Shown here piece by piece: positions 14,701-27,085 of a stretch of DNA of 64,000 bases (positions within the stretch are counted from its first letter, which is position 1; each line of letters starts with the position of its first letter). Origin of the DNA: Burhinus oedicnemus (taxonomy: Eukaryota > Chordata > Aves > Charadriiformes > Burhinidae); assembly GCA_008921705.1 (NCBI GenBank), contig VFFE01009068.1:4558083-4622082 (forward strand), in the 5' to 3' direction. A model generated the notes under the pieces. The model was not told the origin of the DNA and made no database searches. It saw nothing but the letters and a program-made list of their open reading frames with translations. The position numbers and the translations under genes are program-made.

Positions 14701-17700
14701 TATCAAGTCATAAAGAAGCAGAAAACTAGAAAGCAGGCTCAGACTTTAGACCAAAAATCATTGTAATCACATCACAGTAGTAAAGCACCGGGCAGCAGGA
14801 TTCACGACAGCAGCATCAATTTTATCCTGAAAGGCTTTCCTGTCACTCAGTTACTACCAGCACCAGCCAAACCCCAAGCCACGGTTGCAAGTATGATACC
14901 GGGGTGAGTTTCATGTGTCAGGCTTGATCTTTGATAGATATTCCTTTCCTGGCATTTCCATGTAACCATCATAATCACTTTACAAGAATACTGAGGCACG
15001 TGAATTCAGCAGTGCTTCACTCTTTTGCAGGATCCAACACTTGTAAAATTGCTATTTCCTTTCCGAGCCCAAGCCTATCATTCTTCCACGCCATATTTTC
15101 TGCTTGCTTTACTTATTGGTTCCAAATTTAAGAGGCCAAAGGAGATGGGAGGAAGTAAGACCGGCTCTTCCAAAATGCCCTCTTTCCAAGGAAGAGCAAG
15201 CTGCTTGGATATGGACAGTCTGAGCAGTCGCTCAGAATAAACAAAGACAGCTTCCTTGAATGCATGACAGCACAGGATTTCAAATGAGCAAGTCAGTGCT
15301 GAAAGAGAATAAATAATTCAATAGGAGAGAAGACAAGTGTGCCATTCAGCTAAGATTTATTTTATTATCAAATAAAAAGGCTCACTGGAGATTATGGGAA
15401 AACTTTTTGGAGGACAGCTATGCTAGCAGCCAATGATTTGTGCAAGGACTGCCTTGGTTAACTTGTATTTTAGTGCTGTTGACAAAAAGCAGATGTTTAC
15501 ATGCACAGCTGCATGTTCTAAAATGCTGCCCTGTTGCTGTGAGCACCACTCATGGGGTCCCCCATGTTCTGTACAACAGCAATCACATACTGGGTTCCCT
15601 TGAGTTTAGTGGAGATCATTCTGTTAAGCTTTGAGAGAGATAATAACCGTTACAGATTCAAGCCTAAACGAATCAAGTTAATAGGTTTATTTCCTTGGCG
15701 GAGAAGGATATTTTAAATCAAACTCATACAGGTAGCAGGCTTATGTTCAAACCCAATGTTGTGCAGCAGAATACATCATCTGGTGACACTATTGTCCTCT
15801 TAAGAGCTTTTCTGTAATTTCCAGTGAGCTTTTAACAGCGTCTTCATGGGGAATAAATCTCAGCCACCGACACATGCTTAGCTTTGCTGCCACTGACCCC
15901 TGTGAGGAAATGAACCAGAGCTTCTGAAAGAACTTCAGAACTGCCCATGGAAACTTGCCTTTTCTCCCCATTTTGTCATCTTGTTTCCACCTGTCTGTGT
16001 ATTGTGCAGTCTCTTCTGATGGCACTTAGTACAAGGTCTTGTGTTTCCTGGTCAGATTCTCCTCTTGGATGCAGCAACACAAATCCAAACAAACTATTAT
16101 ATCAATGAAGTTTGTTCACTTTGAGAGGTGGATTAGCCCTCTAAAGAATTGCCAAAGTATGGAATACTTGCAAATTCTAGCAGAGGTAGAGAAATTCCTG
16201 AGAGGTTAACTAGATTAGCTAACTAGATTAACTCTATAGACATTTATTGCTCAAGCCCATACTCCACCTCTTTCTTTCAGTAATTACTGATCTCCCTAGA
16301 AGGAAGATTTCAAGGGCCAGTCATTCCAATGAGGGGTAATTAATTTCTGTCTGGTCTTTGTCAAGAAGCAGCGATGAAGGCTCTCCATTTATCCAACTGA
16401 AATGAATCTACTAAGTGTATATTTTAATTTTCAGGTGAACACAAGGTGTTAAGTTTCAATGGCTAGAGATTTCAGACTGAACATGCCTAATCCAGCCAAA
16501 CAGGAGGCTACTGCCACATGGGTGGTCTGTCTCCCCCACTATACCCATTCCTACTTAAATACTCCCACTGTTTCCCATTGACCGGATTGAGCAACCAGGC
16601 AGCTGCAGTGCAAATCTTTCATCCAGCAAAAGATTACACCCCCGCAAAAGTAAGGACAATTAGATTGTAGTTGACACATCTGTCAGTTTCCTGACAGCAG
16701 GATGAGTTGAACCTTTGGATGTGATGCATGGTGGAAGCAAGCAGCTGGGAGACTGGTGCAGGCTCTTTCAAAAATCAGCCACTATACCGTTCAGTTAAAA
16801 CTATGGTTTCATATTGTGCTAAGTCACCAAATGGAGAGGAAGAGGAAGAGGTTTACAGCTTATTGTGGTGAGGAATTGAGGTCTGGCTGGAGAATTAGTA
16901 AAACTATAACCTGGTGAAGAAGTTTGCCTGTTTTTTTTGCTAGGACAGAGGAAGTGGTAAGGAGGAGGTAGAGCAGGAGGATGAAAGAATCTATAACAAG
17001 CTGGTTAGTTACAAGAAGAGATGAACTTGTTAGCTTTAATTTTGGTCTAAGCTATTTACATGAAGTAAAAACACTAGATATAATACACCTAAGTCCTGAG
17101 TATTCCCATGGAGCTGGTCACAATTGCACTTGACATATGAGAAATTCCATATGAGAAAAACTATCATTTTTTAAAATGAAAAATAGTAACTTCTGTATCC
17201 CACAGTCAAATGAGATGACGGTACCTTATAAATACGCAGAATTTGGAAACACGGTAGATGTATTAACAGGTGAGCATCAGAACTCAGAAACCCCCACTTC
17301 ATCACAAAGACCTTCAGTGCTTCAGATTCAAACTTATTCCCACACTACCTGAGTATCTTTCTCCTCTCTATTGAAGAAGCTTTTCTGCTTTTCATGAAAA
17401 GGGGTGAGAAAAAGTCAATTACACTTGAATTAAAGATGTTACTTGACTATGAAAATTGTGCCAAGAACCAAAATAAATCATCTGTTAACAAGGGGAAAAA
17501 AAAAAACCTCTTTACCTGAACATCTTTATGACTCCACCTGTTCCCGTGAAGAATTTCTTTCTGCTAATACAAACTAGCCCAGGACCCTCTTCAGGTTTTC
17601 CTGCCTGCCGGAACAACTCTACTTTATGCAGAGAACAATCTTTTAAGAGCATATATGATGCAAGGCCAGATCTAAAACATACTTACTGGAGGACTTTCAG

Positions 17701-17868
17701 TTCCCATGGAAGACTTTTGTGAGCCTGCTGGCTGCCTGGACTGCTCTGAGACATGGTATGACACAGGACAGGAGAGGGAAAGTCTCCAGGAGATCTCTGG
17801 TGTACAGTGAGATGGTGATGAACTTGTTTTAACCTCAGGAAGTCACAGTAGTAGAAACCTCTCAGTCT
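8706..17868. other. Intergenic sequence with no supported gene
   Basis: I see no exon or RNA gene in these 9 kb. A slightly G+C-richer patch at 13180-13560 has a 100-codon open frame on the - strand, without recognisable domains or a signal peptide. A pyrimidine run lies at about 14236-14262. Confidence 0.5.
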
Positions 17869-19083
17869 TGTTGGGCAAGACAACAGCAGAGTGTCGTAGA
17901 TGAAATATTTGACACGGTTATGATTTAGCAGCAATTCAAGATTTATTAATGGTTTGAGGTAGATCAAAAGGTTGAATTTTAACAGCACTTAATCATTAAC
18001 CAATTTAAGGACTAACAAAGTGATTCAGTAGAATATGTTATAATTAAAACAGTGACTTAATTAGAGATTCAAAAATGACAAGATTCACACTAATTTACTA
18101 CAGGGCATCCTAAATCAAAATATATGCATGTACATATATATAAACACAAAACATACACCCCCAACCCCACCCCCCCATTGAAGGAGTCACACACATGCCA
18201 CCCGAGTCTTTAACTGCTAGGACCAAAGTCCCTTCGCAGTGGGCAACTCCAGTGAGCCGATGGGTGCCCCTTTCAACTCCACACACACACAGACAGAAAT
18301 ATTTGGATCCAGTGAAATATATAGACACCCACACTCGTGAAGGCAAATGCGCATATTAAAACACATAGATACGTGGATGGGAGAGGCTAGCGTATAGTTA
18401 AAATTTCCTTCTTCTCAAGTTTAGAGTAAATACAATGAATTAGCATTCCTCAATGGGCAATAATTGAGCCTCGAGAAGTTTGACTTCTCCCTGGCCCTCC
18501 GTTATGCCCTGAGGAGCATCCCAGCTCAGGGGAGATGCTGGTCACAGCCTGCTGCAATCCAGAAGAGCTCGAAGGGTCTCACTTAGGGTTGCTATTTATA
18601 GGAGCCGAGATAATTGACTTCCATCAGGTACTTTTCCATTCTGGCTCAACTCAGACAATGAAATATTCTGGTACTTTCCACCAGTTGTGCAAGCCCAGAA
18701 CTAGCCCTTTAGGCCATGATCCAGGTATGGGTGTACTAGGCTGTCAGGGGGTGATTGATTACCACTACCATTCCCAAGTGATAGGAGACATGGGAGCCAG
18801 GTGTGTTAAGGGGGGCGTCATAACCTTCTGGTTCTTTGCCTTTTGTGATTCATGCCTGACTTATCTTAGGTTGGTATGTGGCCCAGGTGGGGGAAAATTG
18901 TACCAAGCAGCCCAGGAGGGGGGGAAGGTTGCACCATCACACAGGGACTGCGACTTCCGTTTGTTACTGTATTATCATGTGGCGCTGCATGAGTTTTGGG
19001 GCAAGGTTGTGTTCAGCATTTCTATTGATGTTCTCTATAAGGAGCTCACCTAGGGCAGCTAATTCCTAGCTTTGAATCCAACA
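17869..19083 (-). mobile_element. LTR-like stretch, possible ERV solo LTR
   Basis: The stretch begins TGTTGG and ends CCAACA, a 6-base terminal inverted repeat of LTR type. On the - strand it has a TATA-like TTTATATATA near 18135 and AATAAA near 17943, about 75 bases before the 3' end, which is the usual LTR order. G+C is higher than in the flanks. No target-site duplication was found, so the ends are tentative. The 172-codon + strand frame at 18535-19053 lies inside it and has no recognisable protein family. Confidence 0.3.
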
Positions 19084-22000
19084 GAGCTATTCAGCAGCAC
19101 AAAGGCTATATTCACCTCCAGGTACATGTTTTCCAACATCACCTTAGACAGAACTCTGTTTTATTTATTTCATGGTCAATAGAAACACCCGACCCTACCA
19201 ATTCAGTTTAGCACAGGTGCAACTTTAATTTTCTTATTTCCTTGTATCTATTAATTCTCATTTCTATGCTAATTTGACTTTTCATTATTCTTTAACCAGA
19301 AGAAGCAGCATCTTGCAGATTGCTTGGGCTGTTATTTACTCATCTGTATTCAAGTGTTGTCTGTGACCAAAATACACTCAAAGAGTTTCCATGACTCCAC
19401 TAGTTTTTCACTGATTCCCAAGCATCATCCTTTTCAGTGTTGTACCAGGAATGGGTACTCTAATATCCAAGCTCATTGCTACAGAAGATAAGGACCAGGA
19501 ACCTTGTGTAAATGAACTCCCTTTGGCAGGGTTCCCTTCAGCATTGCTGCAACAACTGGGCAAAAAAACCAGACAACTATGAGAAAGCGGCATCTGCTTT
19601 TCTTTTTTTCAATGTCAAGGCCATTTATTAGAAGATGACCTACAAACAGGAAGGTCTGCAGCTCTGCAAATGCCAGCTCTCCTCACATGCCCCCTTAGCT
19701 CTACTTCACTACAAATCCACCAGTTTTTCAAGCACTGGTGTGACGAGCAGTCTTGACAAAGCAGCATTTGCCTCACCAGTTTGAACTGCTGGCTAATCCC
19801 GCCCAGTAACTTCACTGCAGCAACAGCCAGGTCTTCCTGCTGCAGATACGTGCAGAAGCACAATGCGTTTGCCCCCTGAAGTCAGTCAATCTGCATGCCC
19901 TCAAGTCCTGGGCTCACAACTGCAGCATAGCAGTGTCCACACACAGCAGATTTGCCCTCCCTGTTGAATACACTTCCCAAAATCAAGAGTCTAATCAAGG
20001 CACCTGATACAGACTTTAGTCAGGAGAACATCCCCTCCCCAAGATCCAAGTTCTGCCCACAGCATCCTTCTCCATAGCAAACACCACTCCACCGCACCCA
20101 GCTTTCCTCCCTTGCCCACCCTGCTGCACCTCTTCTTGCCCGGCCGGGCAGCCCCCGGCTTCCAACAGGGGGGTAGGAAACACAGCCAAGCCCCCTCATT
20201 AGCCCTGCTTTCCTCCTTAGAGCCAGAGAGCCGAGGCAGGTCAACACTGCTTGTGACGGCACACGCAGCTGGAGACCAGACAGATCTCATTAGGCATGTA
20301 CAAATTCGTCTTTAGAACTGAAAATGAAGCTCAAATGCTCAAGCGGCTGCAGAAATGCATCTTTGGCCAGTCTGGTTAAATTCTCAATTTACCCAGCACT
20401 TGGAAAAGCCTTACAAGTGTCCCACTCAACATGCCATGGCACTGTGAAGGATTTCTTGCAGGCTTTATGATTAGTTGAAATTTTCTTTATTATTCAGTAA
20501 TGGGTCTGGATGCTTGTTTTCCAGATTCTTCCATGCTGCTGATCCGGGCTCCACTGTAACTACAGGTTAACATTTCTTATTGAGATGCAGGAGTAGAGAT
20601 GCAGGGATATAACCAGGCCTGGACAAGCATGACATGTGACACTTTAGATTTATATTCAGAAAGGACACATCCCTGCACCCTTCTAAAAAAGCCGAGGGTC
20701 TTTGCTTCAAAGGCATTTCTGAACACCAGGTCAGAAATGCTCTCTGCCCTTTTCTGCACTGACTGATGAGCTTACATGTTCTGAGCTACACAGAGTACAC
20801 CAAAAGGGCATCCCAGCTCCCTTCTGACAAACTAGCCACACGCTGTTTATGGCATCTCCCCTTTTCCTCTTCCTTCGGCCATTGCAGAGCAAGGCAGGCT
20901 GTCTCCTATGCCTAGTTTCTATCCTTAACAACTAAAAATTCATTTTCAAATTGCAAACAACTTGATCTTTTACCTCTTTCTACAGCCTGTTGAGATTTTT
21001 GCTGTGCCTTTGATATGAGACTCATCAGTGTCTTCACGCTAACGTTACTCAAAATCCTTAGAATTCACACTTTATATGCAGTTCCGCAAACTAATTTAAC
21101 TTCTTTATGCATTTTGTGAACTATTTATTTTTCATCACTTCTAGTAAAGTAACACTTCTATTTAAACATGTTACATGTTGCTCCTTAATAGTGATCTTCA
21201 GCAACCAGCTTAGGACAGGAAGACAGGACTAAGGATTTTCCTAGCCAAAACGGAATAGGGTGAACAAGAAAAAAGAGGGAGAACAGTTACGTAGAAATCC
21301 CATGGCAATTGGCAACTTCCTTTCGGAAGAGTATCATGGTTAGACCAATAATAATATGGCAAACAACAAAAAAGTTTTTACGTATCTTCAGTTGACAAAT
21401 TTGTGCATGTTTCTGGACATAAAAGGACCTTTTGTCCACTTTCCTATGCCCACATCTGTTCCAAAGGTGACAGAAACAGGATGTGTCTGTTCACTCATGA
21501 CGAGCTGAGTAGCCACACACTCAGTTATACATCCATCACTGCCTAAGCTTTCATGTGTCACAGTTGAACAGCCAGCACTACGTTATATTGAAGGAAATAC
21601 TGCTTCCCTGAAAATGGCTATTTGAATTTAATGGTAACAATTTTATATCCCAGGGGTATTATCACTACTGCAGTCAGATTTCTACAATTAATTAGTTCAT
21701 TGTCTGCCCTTGATGATTACGTGGCACTTCTCCATGGCAACATTGATTTGTGGAGTTTAGTTTCAGAAAGAGCAAAAACCCACAAACCCTCAGATTTCAA
21801 CATATCTGGCAACAGTGTCAGCGAGAGCGCTCAGGCTGCAAATCCTACGAGACAGTAGCTGTTTGCCTAACTTCTGCTGTGCTTCAGCGATTGGCAGGTT
21901 TAGCATTGACCGGTGCTTAGCTGGCCCTCTGCTATGGGGCTCGCAGCTGATGAGTCACATGTTGACTCATTATTTCAGGCATGCTAGAAAACCAGCCAAA

Positions 22001-23003
22001 AACAATGGCATGGGCTTTACAGCTTTTCAGGTTCCGTCCTCATCTAAACAGACCTGGGCTACTGGGGAGGTGCTGTTTATTTCTCATCACGGTACAGCAG
22101 GATTAGTTTTAATTTTCCCCATCGCCTGGCTTGATCATGCCTCTGACACCTACTACTTTGTAGCAATAATAGGAAATAACACCTAAGCTTTAGGCCATTT
22201 TCTATGTTGGAAGATCCTAAGACATACCGTACATTTGGTGAAGCACAGTCAAGACATCTAATAACTTGCCCAGCGGTGAAATACTCACACCGCAGAGTTG
22301 CAGAGCGATATATGCTTGGCAGCAGACAAAGCCGCCACAAAGGACTAAGTTGACATAGCAAAATCAGACAGAATTGTCATGACTGTACCTGGGCTGGTAA
22401 GAGTTATCAATGTTGAAAAAGTTGTAAGTTGCCAGTATTTTCTCATTCTTCAATAAGTCAGGGAACTATTGCTATTTTGTAAGCAGACACAAAACCTTCA
22501 GTGAATTAATAAGTAAAATGAGAATATTTACTGGGGAGTCCAAAAAGCCAACCCCAAATCTTCAGCTTCAAATACTTTTTCCCTTCATTGTACAGGGATG
22601 TTTCAACACGGAGAGATTAGTAATGCCTACTCAGTCTGTTCTAGTCTGGCTCTCAACATCCCCTATAGAAGTTTTTCTGTTTTGAAAAATTAACTGGAGC
22701 AGGGACAGAAACCTTGCTTTCTGCCCACCAGATAACTTAACAAGGATGGCAGATTCTTTCTCCTATCTAGCAAATACCTCATTATTTGTATAAAACTACG
22801 CATCTCCACCAGGAGAAACCTTCCCATTTCAGAGTGGTCCTTGGCCTTGTGGCTCCTCTCCTGCCCCTGGCAAGGACAGCCACAGAAACCTTACAGACCC
22901 TCGCAGCACAGGTTAACCCCTGGCTCTTCTCTGGGTGTACCTCTACTGGGCAGCATGCTGGGGGGAGAAGCAGACTTGGTCCCCCTGGACACTGCTAACA
23001 GCA
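19084..23003. other. Intergenic sequence with no supported gene
   Basis: No exon, RNA gene or clear repeat was recognised. A moderately G+C-rich patch at about 19990-20290 contains a perfect 12-base palindrome (gcccggccgggc, 20138-20149) and overlapping open frames of up to 99 codons on the - strand without homology. Confidence 0.5.
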
Positions 23004-23728
23004 TGTTGTGGTTTGGGCTGGATTGGCCCAATCAGGCGGAATGACAGATGCTCTCTCTCTCCTGCTCTGCTTCCAAAGGGAGGCAGGAGAGAGACAAAAA
23101 AGAGACTTAAGAGTTTAGAAGGAACTAAAGTACTTTAATGAAATATTCATAATAAAATAAAAAGAAAATAATGAAATACATAAAAAACCATATCAAGCTC
23201 CCAGGATGACAATCACGTCACTGGCAGGCACTGGGGAAGTCCCAGACTGGACTCAGGGACAGACAGGAACTGGATTCTGGATCTGGATACAGGATGGGGA
23301 TCAAAGGCAGATGAACAGACAGAGTCCTCCTCAGACACCGGTCACTGAAGAAAGAGCCCTGACCCTTTGATCCCTCAGCTTTTATACTGAGCATGAGGCA
23401 GATGGGATGGAATACCCTGTTGGTCAGTTTTGGGTCACCTGTCCTGTCCGCTCCTCCCCGCAGGTTTGACCCCTCTACGCTTTTCCGCTTCCGACCCTCC
23501 AACAGGGCAAGTAACAAAGTTGGCTGGCCTGGGTTGTTACAGCAATAAGTATAAGCAAGAGCCTCTCTGCATACCATTCCTTGGCATCAGCTATAAACAC
23601 GGGTCTTATCACTCTAAGAGCGAACAGTTTCTGCACAACAGGCTGTTAATTTCAGCAGTTAGAAGAGGCCTAGCTAAAAAGTAAAGTTACTGAACAAAAT
23701 TGGTCCCATTTTACCTGAAACCAGGACA
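23004..23728 (-). mobile_element. Solo LTR of an avian ERV-L-like element
   Basis: This 725-base unit begins TGTTGTGGTTTGGGCTGG on the + strand and ends CCAGGACA. Read on the - strand it starts TGTCCTGGTTTCAGG and ends ...CCAAACCACAACA. That is the pattern of common bird ERV-L-type LTRs, including the region 'gaccaacagggtattccatc'. A TATA box (GTATAAAAGCTGAGGG, around 23375-23388) and an ATTAAA signal (about 23134-23139) are in LTR order. It is flanked by cagca (22999-23003) and cagcg (23729-23733), a 4-of-5 target-site duplication. No internal retroviral genes are adjacent, so it is a solo LTR. Confidence 0.78.
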
Positions 23729-26700
23729 CAGCGGAGCTAAATAAGTTACAGTAAAGCAATAGGGTTTCAGTTTCTGCTGCATGCTGTTGCAGTAAACTCT
23801 CATCCAAAGACATCGTTGCTGTTATAACTACAGCTTCCCAGCCCTGTTGTTGGTGAACACAAAAGTATCTATTTCAGATGCAAAAATCATCAGGCTTTAA
23901 AAGCAGTGCAAATCATTAACTAACCCCCAGACAGCAGGTCCCTTGCGCAGACCACAGAAGAATGTCGCGTGGGAGCAAACAAGCAATCCCAGTTCCAGCA
24001 ATGCCTGACTTACTTAAGGTTCTCTGTTCAGCGAGCAGCTTACCAGCCAGTGACACCAGCAGTGCCCAAAGAGTTCACGGTACTAATTGGTAGGATTTCA
24101 AGTGCACTAGAAGTCTGCTCTACAGGACTTCCTGGCCACTCTGATGGAATTAATTTAATCCTAATACCTCAGTGTTCATATTATGTATCCTCCTCCTATA
24201 AAAATAGCATTTCAAATAATTAAAGCCAGGTTAATTACTCTGCCAGCCACTGGGAACACTTACAATGCCACCACATGTGGCAAAGGAACCACATGCAGCT
24301 AAGGAACTCCATGCTGTTTCCTATGTGGCTGGATGGGAAAATACCAAAACCACCTCTTCTACGTTTTAATAAATAAGACTACTAACTAAAACATGGATGT
24401 TATGCATAAGATTTGATGGGGTATTTGGTATGAGATTTGAAAGCCTAAGTAACAAGCATTCACAGCAAAGCAGGACAGAGAAAGGCTCAGGAACTATTTG
24501 TCACTTAGGTAGTTACATCCAAGTTTGTCATTGCCGACAGAGTGCTCAATTTTAACCCAGCCCAGTGAAGGGCAAGGAAGAAATACAGCTGCTGTGTACA
24601 GACGCACTAAGAGGTGACAACCACGAGACCAGAAAGGAAAAATTCAAACTAAAGACAATTCATCTTTAGAGTAAGTAGTATGGATGTACCAAATATATCT
24701 GTAGGCTGGAAATTAGGAGGTCCCTAGCCAGCAGAGCTATCAGGTGTTTAAATAGTCTTTCACAAAACAGCAGCTTTACAGATGAAGCAACACCAGTCTC
24801 TGAAAATGCATATAAGAGCAACTAGATGTGACAGCGGGGAAGCTTACTTTCACAGCCTGAGATTCCCTTCCAGTCTTACATTCAAGTCCTTAACTGCTCT
24901 GTGCGTCCCAGCAGATTGCGCTGGGACGTTTTTCACATACCACCTCCCGCCAGTCACCAACATCTCAGAGCTCAAGCGTTTGTAAAAACAGGGAGTTGTT
25001 TTGCCTTCTAGGCTTTTGATCTACCCATCATCTAAAATGGGAAGATAAAAGCACGTCAGCTCTCTGGGAAGTGTGGCTACTACTCAGGTTTTCTACAGAT
25101 AAAATATCTGGGACCACACAAAAAAATTCAAGTAAGCACTTTGTAAGACTTGAGAGATACATAGTGTAAGATCTGTTAAACCTAAGTAACAAGTAGCCCG
25201 TGTTCTCTCTGATTTCATTTATAGCTTGGGTAGTTCAGCAGACACGCTTTAATTTGCTGCTGTCAATTCAGACAGTATTATTTCCCCAGGTTCATAAATG
25301 GTACGTGAGTTTCCAACAGAAGTCTGTTTGGACATTATGATATTTAACTAGCAATATAAAACTAATCCTTGTCACCCTTTCACTGTTCATCACATCATTT
25401 ACAAGCTTGTTTGCACTGTCAGTTTAAGGCAGCCTTAGTAAAGTCTGGGAACAGCCAGCTTCTGCTGCCAGCATTACAAATGGGACAAAAGTGTCTACTT
25501 CAGACTGAGCCACTAACTCTAAGTAGCAAACAGCACTTTTGAACTTTCTCTTTTCTGGCTGGTCAAGACAGAAGAAGATCAAATCTTGTGTTTTCAGAAA
25601 CTGCAGAGTGGATCAACAGCTCAGAGAAGAAAGAAAAGCACAGTTTAAAATTACACAGTTCTGAAGTGGACCATGTCTCCCCCTTGACTTAATTTCTGAA
25701 GCAAAATAATTTACTATTTGTTACCAAACACCACCATGCTGCTGTCTGGGATTGTTTTCAGGGAGTAGGGTATGGGGGGGTGTGTATGTAGCACATTGCC
25801 TGGTTTTTGGTTTTTTTTTTTTAAATTAGACTTGGCACACAAAGAGGTACGTTAGTCTTTATTCTGACAAACAGCAAGCCATGTCCTTTTTGACTCATAA
25901 CCCTTGACCCTCAACATGACTTCCTTTTCCATAAACCCTGAATCTGGCTGCTCCAGTGATTCTGAGAGCAAAATCCACCTGTGTCTTCACCTAAACCAGG
26001 TAACATTCAAGTTCTGCCAACAGGGAAGGAAGCTTGCAGGAGAGCAGATGGAGTTCACTGTCAGGCTGCTTTGCCTTTCAAATACCTCCCCCTTCCAGAT
26101 CCAAACACAACAATAATCACGCAGATTCCAGTATAGCAGTGTGAAAGATCATTTTATTGTAGAAAGAGTTTTATATGCCTACCAAGTTAGGGACAGCTTC
26201 CTGAAAACTGGGAAAAGTTGCATAAAAAGTCTTAATTACAAATTAATTACCCAATAAATACCTGTGATAAAGGCAAAAGACCAGTTAAAGTAATATTATC
26301 TTTACTGAACATTACCTGTTATGAAGCTACATGTTACAATAAGCCACCCTATGTGATGACTCGCTGAAGTGATTCTGTCCTACAACAGGATTTATGAAGA
26401 AACTGGAGGAATAAAGCGTGACAGCATCGTTGCTCCCTTTTCTACCCACAAATAATTAGTTGTTTGCATTCCATTTTTTTTAAATAAAGCAGTTTAGCTG
26501 GAGCAGGTCTCTGGAGATGATCATGTAGTATTAAAGGCACTATTAAGAGATTGAGCTCAACTTACGCTGCACCTACCACAACTCTCCAGTTTGTAGATAA
26601 CCTTTGATTGATCACCATGGCAGCAAAGAGTGAACCATGTCCCTGCAGTGTAAACCACAAACCCACAGTGTGACCCAACACACAAAGCAAATCTTCAGCT

Positions 26701-26930
26701 TATAAGAAAGTCAACATTTTTATCAAGGTCGAAGTTTAGTGACCACTACCCATCATAACTATACCTGCAGTACAGATACGTATTAAACCAAGTATATAGT
26801 GGGATTCAATCCCTCAGTTACAGAAGCTTAACTCGATCCCTATGTTTAAAAAACACAGGAATTGAGAAAGCAGAGAGCAAGTGTTGGCCTCTGCAGAGAA
26901 GTATCCAGGAGCCCTGGTGAATAACAACTT
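23729..26930. other. Intergenic sequence with nothing recognised
   Basis: No exon, RNA gene or recognised repeat. Short poly-T and G runs occur at about 25770-25825. All open frames are below 90 codons and look random. Confidence 0.5.
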
Positions 26931-27085
26931 AGAATCATAGAATGGTTTGGCTTGGAAGGGACCTTAAAGACCATCTAGTTCCAACCCCCCTGCCACGGGC
27001 AATGACACCTCCCACTATACCTGGTTGCTCAAAGCCCCATCCAACCTGGCCTTGAACACCTCCAGGGATGGGGTCTCCACAACAG
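26931..27085 (-). mobile_element. CR1 LINE, 3'-end fragment
   Basis: The + strand reads 'agaatcatagaatggtttgg', then 'cttggaagggaccttaaaga', then 'ccatctagttccaaccccc', and continues through 'caaagccccatccaacctgg' to 'cctccagggatgggg'. This is the well-preserved reverse complement of the last 150 bases or so of a CR1 element. Similarity stops near 27085, so the copy is strongly 5'-truncated. The 142-codon - strand frame that runs across it starts outside and is not a gene. Confidence 0.88.

Noticed and set aside
18535..19053. 172-codon + strand open frame, the second longest in the window after the alpha-exon frame apart from the 178-codon frame at 62771
   Set aside because: It lies inside an LTR-like segment, has no recognisable domain, and shows odd Cys/Gly/His-rich composition. 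A chance frame in GC-rich repeat DNA is the simpler explanation.
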